DNA from: Clostridia bacterium
Lineage (GTDB): Bacteria > Bacillota > Clostridia > Christensenellales > Aristaeellaceae
Assembly: GCA_024404395.1 (NCBI GenBank)
Contig: JAKSPZ010000085.1
Location: forward strand, 1-5,546
Reading direction: 5' to 3'
Length of the DNA: 5,546 nucleotides
Every line of letters begins with the position of its first letter. Positions within the stretch are counted from its first letter, which is position 1. The translations under genes and the position numbers were made by a program. The notes under the pieces are model-generated. The model was given only the letters and a program-made list of their open reading frames with translations. It did no database searches and was not told the DNA's origin. Below are positions 1 through 5,177 of the stretch, one piece after another.

Positions 1-72
1 CATGGCATAGCGGATTATTTTTCCCCAAAGCGGGCCCTCTGTCATGTTCATTTCATAGTTTCGTTTCGCCAT
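1..72 (-). CDS. MATE-family multidrug/cation efflux transporter, N-terminal fragment (partial at window edge)
   Basis: Only the first 24 codons are in the window; the gene continues past base 1. They read MAKRNYEMNMTEGPLWGKII followed by RYAM. The stretch MTEGPLWGKIIRYAM matches the conserved start of MATE transporters, a cytoplasmic N-terminus with M-T-x-G-P-L-x-x-K-I leading into the first membrane helix. Such proteins are 12-helix inner-membrane Na+ or H+ antiporters that export drugs and metabolites. The ATG at 72-70 is supported by an upstream AGGTG (83-79) six bases away, within a purine-rich AAAGGCAGGTG, and by a promoter further upstream. The gene is divergent from the DtxR-family regulator, which could control it; this is inference. 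The family call rests on a short segment, so substrate and intactness are unknown. Confidence 0.72.
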   Translation of the reverse strand, partial: MAKRNYEMNMTEGPLWGKIIRYAM

Positions 73-95
73 TGTATACACCTGCCTTTCCAAGT

Positions 96-124
96 ATTAT
101 ACAACCTGAATGTTATAATCTCAG
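96..124 (-). promoter_or_regulatory. Sigma-A-type promoter for the MATE transporter gene
   Basis: On the minus strand a perfect -10 box TATAAT lies at 101-96. A CTGAGA -35 box (4 of 6 matches to consensus) lies at 124-119, with a 17-base spacer. Transcription would start near base 90, giving a leader of roughly 18 bases that includes the ribosome binding site. Two inverted repeats overlap this promoter. Confidence 0.55.
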
Positions 125-126
125 GT
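96..126. repeat. Overlapping inverted repeats over the MATE promoter, candidate operator
   Basis: Two imperfect dyads share this stretch. The first has arms ATTATAcAAC (96-105, one bulged base) and GTTATAAT (112-119). The second has perfect arms ACCTGA (104-109) and TCAGGT (121-126), with 11 bases between. Both cover the -10 and/or -35 of the minus-strand promoter, where a bound repressor would block transcription. The adjacent DtxR-family regulator is the obvious candidate protein, but neither dyad closely matches a DtxR or MntR consensus that I know, so the assignment is speculative. Confidence 0.35.
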
Positions 127-174
127 AAATGGCATGAAATCAGGCGTACCGCGACATGATTTTGCGTATGGCTA

Positions 175-203
175 TTGTACTTGCGGTCATAATGTGTTAT
201 AAT
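175..203 (+). promoter_or_regulatory. Extended -10 promoter for the DtxR-family regulator
   Basis: The -10 box is a perfect TATAAT at 198-203, preceded by TG at 195-196 (extended -10 form TGnTATAAT). The -35 box is TTGTAC at 175-180, with a 17-base spacer. Transcription should start near base 210, leaving about 22 bases before the start codon. The promoter also rules out a start codon at 202, which lies inside the -10 box. Confidence 0.7.
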
Positions 204-220
204 GATTAAAAAGGATTTGC

Positions 221-225
221 GGAGG
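221..225 (+). promoter_or_regulatory. Ribosome binding site that fixes the regulator start
   Basis: GGAGG at 221-225 lies six bases before ATG 232. It selects this start over the in-frame ATG at 202, which has no Shine-Dalgarno sequence and overlaps the promoter. Confidence 0.8.
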
Positions 226-231
226 TCAGAA

Positions 232-600
232 ATGCGGGAATCAGGAGAAATGTATCTTGAAACGATTCTGGTACTTACAAAAAACAAAGAGAACGTAAGG
301 GCAAAAGATATAGTTGAACGCATGGGCTTTTCAAAGCCTTCTGTAAGCAGGGCTATGGGCAACCTGAAAAAAGACGGTGATATAGTAGTTGATACCAAAG
401 GCTTTATAACGCTTACGGAAAAGGGTGCTTCTATTGCAAAAAAAATATACGAGCGCCATGAGGTACTCAGCAATCTTCTTATCGGTTTGGGAGTGGATCC
501 GGCTGTGGCAGCAGAAGATGCCTGCAAGATAGAACATGATATCAGCGATACAACGTTTGAGGCTATAAAACAGCATATACACGAAAAGTCCAAACAGTGA
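232..600 (+). CDS. DtxR/MntR-family metal-dependent transcriptional regulator (short, two-domain form)
   Basis: This 122-residue protein is a DNA-binding repressor of the DtxR/MntR family, expected to bind operators when loaded with Fe2+ or Mn2+. Residues 1-70 form the winged helix-turn-helix (recognition region around SKPSVSRAMGNLKKDG, 34-49, wing near 55-62). Residues 71-118 form the helical dimerisation and metal-binding domain. Visible ligand candidates are M7 and E10 (GEMYLE), H76 (ERHEVL), and C98, E101 and H102 (DACKIEH). There is no C-terminal SH3-like domain, so the length resembles MntR (about 140 aa) rather than DtxR (about 226 aa). M7 and C98 are the DtxR/IdeR residues at positions where MntR has Asp8 and Glu99. 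The gene is single, ends in its own terminator, and is AT-rich relative to the genes to its right. The target is unknown; the divergent MATE gene and itself are candidates. Confidence 0.88.
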   Translation: MRESGEMYLETILVLTKNKENVRAKDIVERMGFSKPSVSRAMGNLKKDGDIVVDTKGFITLTEKGASIAKKIYERHEVLSNLLIGLGVDPAVAAEDACKIEHDISDTTFEAIKQHIHEKSKQ

Positions 601-603
601 TTG

Positions 604-640
604 AAAACACCCGGCTGCAAAACTGGCAGTCGGGTGTTTT
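604..640 (+). terminator. Rho-independent terminator of the DtxR-family gene
   Basis: Arms 604-618 and 626-640 form a 15-base-pair stem, with one G-T wobble (614/630), around a 7-base loop. The stem has an A-rich 5' side (AAAACACCCG) and a T-rich 3' end (CGGGTGTTTT), starting 4 bases after the TGA. Because the arms begin with AAAA and end with TTTT it could work in both directions. Confidence 0.85.
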
Positions 641-644
641 ATGC

Positions 645-679
645 AAAACAAGATTCCGGGCTGACCCCGGAATCTTGTT
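645..679 (-). terminator. Rho-independent terminator of the EF-G-like gene
   Basis: Arms 647-660 and 666-679 form a perfect 14-base-pair stem with a 5-base loop. Read on the minus strand, the stem (core CAAGATTCCGGG with its complement) runs into a T-rich CTTGTTTTGC at its 3' end. It begins about 13 bases after the stop codon of the minus-strand gene, the expected place for its terminator. Confidence 0.8.
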
Positions 680-691
680 GTATAATATGGA

Positions 692-2773
692 TTATTCGTC
701 CTCTTCCTCTTCCTTGACCGCGTTTTCGATGATCTTCTTCGCGTCGCCGGCGGGAACTTCCTCGTACCTCTCAAAGCTCATGGTGAAGGAGCCGCGGGCC
801 TGAGTCATGGAACGCAGGTCGGTGGCATACTTGAACATTTCGCTCTGGGGAGCTTCGGCGGTGACGCGCTGCAGGTCGCCAACCTTATCCATGCCCATGA
901 TGCGGCCACGGCGCTTGTTCATGTCGCCGATAACGTCGCCCATGTATGCATCGGGAACGTCAACTTCAACGTGGAAGATGGGCTCCAGCAGGATGGGGGA
1001 AGCGGTGTCCAGCTGCTTGAAAGCAAGGCGGGCAGCGGTCTTGAATGCCATTTCAGAGGAGTCGACGGGATGGTAGGAACCGTCGTACAGCTCTGCGGTC
1101 AGACCAACAACGGGGAAGCCGGCCAGAACGCCGTGCTTGATGTTGTCGCGGAGGCCCTTTTCAACCGCGGGGATGAAGTTACGCGGTACGGTACCACCGA
1201 CGACGGAATCTACAAAGTGGAATTCGACGTCTTCGGGATCGGCGTTGGGACGGAACTTGATCTTGACATCACCGAACTGGCCGTGACCACCGGACTGCTT
1301 CTTATGGCGGCCCTGGACGTCAACGGGCTTACGGATGGACTCACGATAGGCGATCTGAGGATCACGCAGTTCGCAGTCGGCACCGAACTTCGCCTTCAGC
1401 TTGGCTGCGACGACTTCGATATGCATCTCGCCCAGACCGGACAGGACGGACTCGGCGGTCTCTTCGTTCTTGGTGAGCTTGATGGTGGGATCTTCTTCCA
1501 TCAGCTTGTTCAGACCGGAGAAGATCTTGTCTTCTTCGCCTGCCTTCTTGGCATAGACAGCCTTGGAGATGCAGGGAGCCGGGAAGTCCAGAGCGTCGAA
1601 GACGACGGGGTTACCGGCGTCGCACAGGGTGTCACCGGTGGAGACGGACTGCAGCTTAACCAGAGCGCAGATATCGCCGGCGCAGACCTTGGCGGTCTTG
1701 TTGAGGGCTTTGCCCTTCATGAAGTTGATGGTGCCGGGCTTCTCGGTCTTCTCGGCATTGGCATTGTAGATGGTCATGTCGGAAGTGAGGGAACCGGAGG
1801 TGACCTTCATCAGAGACAGCTTGCCGAAGAAGGGGTCAGCCATGGTCTTGAAGACGCGGGCGGAGAAGGGCTGGTCATCAGCACAGACGCGCTCGACGGC
1901 ATCGCCGGTCTTGGGGTTCTTGCCGGTGATGGTCTCGCCTGCGGGAGAGGGCATGAGGTTGACAATCTGGTCCAGCAGCTTCTTGATGCCGACGCGGGTC
2001 AGTGCGGAGCAGCAGAATACGGGAACAACGGTACCGTCCTTGATACCCTTGCTCAGACCCATCAGCATATCCTCATCGGACAGCTCGAAGGTCTCGAGGT
2101 ACTGCATCATCAGGTCATCATCGGCGCCTGCGGCAGCTTCGGTGATGGCTTCACGGCAAGCATCGACCTCGTCCTGAACGGAAGCGGGGATGTCGGCCTC
2201 TTTGAAAGTCTTGCCTTCGCCGATGAATGCCTTGTTCTCAAGAACAGAAGCGACGCCGACGAACTTGCCGCCTTCGATGATCGGAACCTGCAGAGGTGCG
2301 ATGTGGCTGCCGTACTTTTCCTTCAGGGTCGCGAGGGCCTTGTCGAAGTTGGCATTTTCGCGGTCCATCTGGTTCATAACGATAAAGCGGGAACGCTGTG
2401 CCTTGTCGCACAGAGCCCATGCCTTTTCGGCGCCGACGCTCAGGCCGTTGACTGCATTGACAACGATCAGGGCGCCTTCGGTAACGGCCATGGGGCCGAC
2501 CTGCTCACCGGCGAAATCGAAGTAGCCGGGAACGTCGATCACGTTGATCTTGGTCTCATTCCACTCCAGGGGCGCGATGCCGGCCTGCAGAGAAATGCTG
2601 CGGCGGGTTTCTTCGGAATCATAGTCGGTGGTGGTGTTGCCGTCTTCAACGCGACCCTGACGATCGATCGCGCCTGCGGTGAACAACATCGCCTCAGTCA
2701 GCGTGGTCTTACCTTCGCTGCCGTGACCGACGATACAAAGGTTGCGAATATTCTTCGCCTGATAATCTTTCAT
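692..2773 (-). CDS. Elongation factor G-like translational GTPase (EF-G paralogue)
   Basis: This complete 693-residue protein has the five-domain EF-G layout and should be a cytoplasmic ribosome-binding GTPase. The G domain is about 1-280: P-loop GHGSEGKT (16-23), switch I around TTTDYDSEETRR (47-58), G3 DVPGYFDF (80-87), G4 NQMD (134-137), G5 SAL (256-258). Domain II is about 295-395 and domain III about 400-475. Domain IV is about 480-600, with SGGHGQFGDV (494-503), GGTVPRNFIPAVEKG (526-540) and the tip loop YDGSYHPVDSSE (563-574). Domain V is about 600-675, followed by a short acidic tail (KEEEEDE). Housekeeping EF-G has DTPGH and NKMD; here the catalytic His is Tyr84 and the G4 Lys is Gln135. 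This matches the EF-G-like (EF-G-2 type) subfamily rather than canonical FusA. It also stands alone, not in a str operon with rpsL, rpsG and tuf. The ATG at 2773 has AGGGGG (2786-2781) seven bases upstream. Its exact role (translocation, recycling, or a stress or starvation function) cannot be read from sequence. Confidence 0.93.
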   Translation of the reverse strand: MKDYQAKNIRNLCIVGHGSEGKTTLTEAMLFTAGAIDRQGRVEDGNTTTDYDSEETRRSISLQAGIAPLEWNETKINVIDVPGYFDFAGEQVGPMAVTEGALIVVNAVNGLSVGAEKAWALCDKAQRSRFIVMNQMDRENANFDKALATLKEKYGSHIAPLQVPIIEGGKFVGVASVLENKAFIGEGKTFKEADIPASVQDEVDACREAITEAAAGADDDLMMQYLETFELSDEDMLMGLSKGIKDGTVVPVFCCSALTRVGIKKLLDQIVNLMPSPAGETITGKNPKTGDAVERVCADDQPFSARVFKTMADPFFGKLSLMKVTSGSLTSDMTIYNANAEKTEKPGTINFMKGKALNKTAKVCAGDICALVKLQSVSTGDTLCDAGNPVVFDALDFPAPCISKAVYAKKAGEEDKIFSGLNKLMEEDPTIKLTKNEETAESVLSGLGEMHIEVVAAKLKAKFGADCELRDPQIAYRESIRKPVDVQGRHKKQSGGHGQFGDVKIKFRPNADPEDVEFHFVDSVVGGTVPRNFIPAVEKGLRDNIKHGVLAGFPVVGLTAELYDGSYHPVDSSEMAFKTAARLAFKQLDTASPILLEPIFHVEVDVPDAYMGDVIGDMNKRRGRIMGMDKVGDLQRVTAEAPQSEMFKYATDLRSMTQARGSFTMSFERYEEVPAGDAKKIIENAVKEEEEDE

Positions 2774-2860
2774 GAGAAATCCCCCTGTTCAAATATTTCC
2801 TGCGTAATCAATCCTCACACAGGTCGGTTTTGGACGTCATACGCCTACCAAACCATAGTA

Positions 2861-2875
2861 CTGTTATTTTAACAG
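2861..2875. repeat. Palindrome over the EF-G-like -10 box, candidate operator
   Basis: CTGTTA (2861-2866), TTT, TAACAG (2870-2875) is a perfect dyad with 6-base arms. It includes the -10 box of the minus-strand promoter. A second pairing is possible between ACTGTT (2860-2865) and AACAGT (2878-2883). The position fits a repressor site, but the binding protein is unknown and the AT-rich centre could arise by chance. Confidence 0.35.
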
Positions 2876-2894
2876 AAAACAGTCGGTTTGAAAA
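2866..2894 (-). promoter_or_regulatory. Promoter of the EF-G-like gene
   Basis: On the minus strand the -10 box is TAAAAT at 2871-2866, preceded by TGT (extended -10). The -35 box is TTTTCA at 2894-2889 (4 of 6 matches), with a 17-base spacer. Transcription would start near 2859, giving a leader of about 86 bases. The leader can fold a small hairpin between GGTTTGG (2854-2848) and CCAAAACC (2833-2826), with one bulged base and a 14-base loop. Confidence 0.55.
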
Positions 2895-2952
2895 GCCCTA
2901 AAATGCAGGAAATACAAATTTTGCAGGGAATATTATTGTATAAATTTGAAAC

Positions 2953-2957
2953 GGAGG
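2953..2957 (+). promoter_or_regulatory. Ribosome binding site that indicates a TTG start for the CAP gene
   Basis: GGAGG at 2953-2957 is six bases before TTG 2964. It directly abuts ATG 2958 with no spacer and lies after the TTG at 2946, so only 2964 is correctly placed. I see no convincing plus-strand promoter for the operon: TATAAA at 2939-2944 lacks a well-spaced -35 box and would leave almost no leader. Confidence 0.7.
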
Positions 2958-2963
2958 ATGCGC

Positions 2964-4187
2964 TTGAAACTCAGAGCCTTCATATTATGCCTGTGCCTGA
3001 TGCTGTTGTCTTCCGGTTTCGCCTATGAATCCCGCGAAGCGCTGCGTGCTGCCTATTCACAGGTATCGGATGTATCACGGGAATCGCCTTATCTCAAGCA
3101 GCCCGATCCCGTACCGCCCTGCGACGTCGGCGCGCTGACCGAGCAGGCTTTGGATGACGCGCTGAATTACCTCAACTTTATCCGCAGCGTGGCGGGACTC
3201 GAGCCCGTCCACCGTAGCATACTGGCCGATCTCCGCTGTCAGCACGGCGCTGTTCTTCTCGCCGCCAATGACCGCGTGGAACACGACGCGCCGAAGCCGG
3301 AAGGGCTTTCGGACGACTTTTACCTCACCGCCCACGAGGCGACCCTGACCTCCAACATCGCCCGCTTCAACTGGATGCGCCCCACCATCCTCCGCGAGTC
3401 CATCGCGTTTTATGTCCGTGATGACGGCGACAACAACCTCTCCACCCTCGGGCATCGCCGCTGGGTGCTGAATCCGTTGATGACAGAGACGGGGTTCGGT
3501 CTTGCCAACAGTTTGTCTGGCATGAGTTACACCGCCATGTACGCCCACGATATGGGCAATGCGAACTGCGACTGGGAGACCGTCTGCTGGCCCGCTCCCG
3601 GCGCATTTCCCGTGGAGTTCATGCAGAGCGACCTCGCATGGTCCGTTACCGTCAATCCCGAACTGTACACGGTTTCAGACCTGTCCGTGATCCTGACCTG
3701 CGAGCTCCGTGACGGAACGACCCTGACCTACACCTTCCCCGCCGAGAAGGATTATCTCACCGTGAACACCGATGCCTATGGCGCGGGTCCCTGCATCATC
3801 TTTCGTCCCGATCCCGAATCCGTTCGGGTCTATGAGCAGAATCAAGTCTGGACCGTTGAGATACGCGGTCTGACGGATGCGAACGGCTCCCCCGCACCGC
3901 TGGTCTACAGTGTGGAAATGACCTCCCTCTTCCCCCAGCCCGTCGTCAATCTGGAGCTGGCGGAAACAGAGCTGTCCCTCAAAGTCGGCGAGACCGCCTT
4001 GCTGAATTGTGCCGTCATCCCCGCTTATGCCGACGATCCTTCCGTCGAATACACTTCGGATGATGCATCTGTTGCCGTAGTCGACATCGACGGCAATGTC
4101 ACCGCAGTCGCCCCCGGCACCTGCACTATCATCGTCAAAAGCACCAACGATATCACCGATCGCTGTACCCTCACCGTGACCGAGTAA
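2964..4187 (+). CDS. Secreted CAP/SCP-domain (YkwD-like) protein with C-terminal Big2 domain
   Basis: Starting at TTG 2964 this is a 407-residue exported protein. Residues 1-20 form a signal peptide: KLR, then a hydrophobic core FILCLCLMLL, with likely cleavage after GFA (residue 20); there is no lipobox. The CAP (cysteine-rich secretory/PR-1) domain covers about 60-215, including ALNYLNFIRSVAGLEPV (66-82). The candidate CAP cavity residues are H94, H107 (RVEHD), E145 (LRES, at the usual GEN position) and H164 (LGHRRWVLNP), followed by ETGFGLA. Residues 220-320 form a beta-rich linker domain that I do not recognise. A Big2 (bacterial Ig-like) domain occupies about 328-407, ending SNDITDRCTLTVTE-like without a cell-wall sorting signal or membrane anchor. 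Nine cysteines remain after signal cleavage. CAP proteins in Firmicutes are poorly characterised; a wall-associated or secreted role fits the LCP gene 10 bases downstream. A start at TTG 2946 or ATG 2958 would add 6 or 2 residues. Confidence 0.85.
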   Translation: MKLRAFILCLCLMLLSSGFAYESREALRAAYSQVSDVSRESPYLKQPDPVPPCDVGALTEQALDDALNYLNFIRSVAGLEPVHRSILADLRCQHGAVLLAANDRVEHDAPKPEGLSDDFYLTAHEATLTSNIARFNWMRPTILRESIAFYVRDDGDNNLSTLGHRRWVLNPLMTETGFGLANSLSGMSYTAMYAHDMGNANCDWETVCWPAPGAFPVEFMQSDLAWSVTVNPELYTVSDLSVILTCELRDGTTLTYTFPAEKDYLTVNTDAYGAGPCIIFRPDPESVRVYEQNQVWTVEIRGLTDANGSPAPLVYSVEMTSLFPQPVVNLELAETELSLKVGETALLNCAVIPAYADDPSVEYTSDDASVAVVDIDGNVTAVAPGTCTIIVKSTNDITDRCTLTVTE

Positions 4188-4197
4188 GAGGACCATC

Positions 4198-5163
4198 ATG
4201 TATTACGATCCGTACGACCGCCCAAAAAGGCGCCGCTCCGGCTGCCTCGGCTGGCTTCTCAAAACGCTGTTCAAACTGATCGCGCTGCTGCTCGTGCTTA
4301 CAATACTGGCAGCGGGCGTTCTGTATATTGCCCCCATCTCGCTTTTGCAGGTCGAACCCGATGCGGACGTGTCCCCTGCTGCCGATCTGCCCGATTCGCC
4401 GTTGAACCTGCTGATCCTCGGTGTGGATACACTGAACAACGGACTGCAGCGCTCCGACACCATGATGATCGCTTCCGTCGGCGGGAACAACCTTGTTCTT
4501 TCCTCTTTACAGCGCGATGTCCTGGTCGATCTTGAAGGTCACGGTTCCTGCAAACTCAACGCGGCCTATGCTTTCGGCGGCGCACCCATGGCTATGCGCG
4601 CCGTCAACCAGACCTACCGCACCAACGTTGTCCGATACATCGTCGTCGATTTCACCGTACTGGTCAGGATCGTGGACGCCATCGGCGGCATCGACATCGA
4701 CATCACCGAAGCGGAGATGCAGCAAATCAATCTGAACGTCGTCGCTTCCTATCCCATCTTCGGTCCCCTCGGCTACACCGCACAGCCGCTGACCACCTGG
4801 GGCGAGAAGACCCATCTGGACGGACTGCAGGCGCTGGGCTATGCCCGCATCCGAAAGATCGACTCCGATTTCATGCGCACGAGCCGTCAGCGCAGGGTCA
4901 TTACCGCCATCGTCGGCAAGCTGAAAGCCAACCTGTTCAACCCGCTGGTGATCATCCCCACCGCCAAGACTGTGATGGAAGGCATCGACACCGACCTGAA
5001 CTTCGTGGAACTGGTCATGGTTGCCGAAAAGGTCCTGTCCGCCAAAGAGATCACCCAGCTGCGTCTGCCCGTGGACGGCAGCTTCTCCGACAACGGTTCT
5101 TCCCTCAAGATCACGGATTATGACGCCAGCGCCCGCGCCTTCCGTCAGGCCGTCTATCAATAA
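4198..5163 (+). CDS. LCP (LytR-CpsA-Psr) family cell-wall glycopolymer ligase
   Basis: This 321-residue membrane protein belongs to the LCP family. Its members transfer undecaprenyl-phosphate-linked polymers such as teichoic acids or capsule to the peptidoglycan on the outer face of the membrane. A basic cytoplasmic N-terminus (RPKRRR) precedes one transmembrane helix at about 19-44. The extracellular LCP domain starts near 68: LNLLILGVDT (69-78, D77), QRSDTMMIASV (84-94, R85 and D87), SSLQRDVLVDL (102-112, R106 and D107), KLNAAYAFGG (119-128), FTVLVRIVDAIGGIDIDI (152-169), then LDGLQALGYARIRK (207-220) and DFMRTSRQRR (224-233) with R217, R227 and R230. These are the conserved acidic and arginine residues of the family active site, so it looks functional. 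ATG 4198 has AAGAGGA five bases upstream and follows the CAP stop by only 10 bases, so translation is probably coupled within one operon. Which polymer it attaches cannot be told. Confidence 0.93.
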   Translation: MYYDPYDRPKRRRSGCLGWLLKTLFKLIALLLVLTILAAGVLYIAPISLLQVEPDADVSPAADLPDSPLNLLILGVDTLNNGLQRSDTMMIASVGGNNLVLSSLQRDVLVDLEGHGSCKLNAAYAFGGAPMAMRAVNQTYRTNVVRYIVVDFTVLVRIVDAIGGIDIDITEAEMQQINLNVVASYPIFGPLGYTAQPLTTWGEKTHLDGLQALGYARIRKIDSDFMRTSRQRRVITAIVGKLKANLFNPLVIIPTAKTVMEGIDTDLNFVELVMVAEKVLSAKEITQLRLPVDGSFSDNGSSLKITDYDASARAFRQAVYQ

Positions 5164-5177
5164 CCAAAAGGTGTATC

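Larger units (their letters stand above)
2794..2932. repeat. Three copies of a GCAGGRAATA motif in the divergent regulatory region
   Basis: GCAGGAAATA occurs on the minus strand at 2803-2794, just upstream of the EF-G-like ribosome binding site, and on the plus strand at 2905-2914. GCAGGGAATA (9 of 10) follows on the plus strand at 2923-2932. The two plus copies are 18 bases apart (TGCAGGAAATA and TGCAGGGAATA) and lie shortly upstream of the CAP gene. A looser repeat, ACAGGTCGGTTT (2819-2830) and ACAGTCGGTTT (2879-2889), is also present. Function is unknown; these may be protein binding sites. Confidence 0.4.

Noticed and set aside
114..119. Second TATAAT on the plus strand that could be another regulator promoter
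   Set aside because: The sequence about 17 bases upstream (CAAGTA) is a poor -35 box, and the TATAAT is better explained as an arm of the inverted repeat. The promoter at 175-203 is far stronger.
202..231. Ten extra N-terminal residues for the DtxR-family regulator from ATG 202
   Set aside because: That ATG overlaps the -10 box, has no ribosome binding site, and GGAGG is ideally placed for ATG 232. Family alignment also starts near residue 1 of the shorter form.
681..686. Perfect TATAAT on the plus strand next to the terminators
   Set aside because: No acceptable -35 box lies 16-18 bases upstream; that stretch is the terminator stem. Any transcript would be antisense to the EF-G-like gene.
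48..774. Minus-strand open frames 48-620 and 331-774 and plus-strand frame 597-803
   Set aside because: They run across the regulator gene, its promoter, the terminators or the end of the EF-G-like gene in other frames and encode no recognisable protein.
2774..2859. Riboswitch or attenuator in the EF-G-like leader
   Set aside because: The leader of about 86 bases shows only one small imperfect hairpin with a large loop. I see no terminator-like stem with a T-run and no known riboswitch core.
971..2872. A 633-codon open frame on the plus strand, antisense to the EF-G-like gene
   Set aside because: It lies almost wholly opposite a conserved, clearly real gene. Its protein has no recognisable domain, no good ribosome binding site, and a skewed Gly/Asp/Leu/Val composition that reflects the complement of GC-biased codons.
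3075..5160. Several minus-strand open frames opposite the CAP and LCP genes (3075-3548, 3367-3606, 3675-4199, 4203-4490, 4507-5160)
   Set aside because: They are mirror frames of real genes in GC-rich DNA, with odd His/Gly/Asp-rich composition, no family motifs and no supported start sites.
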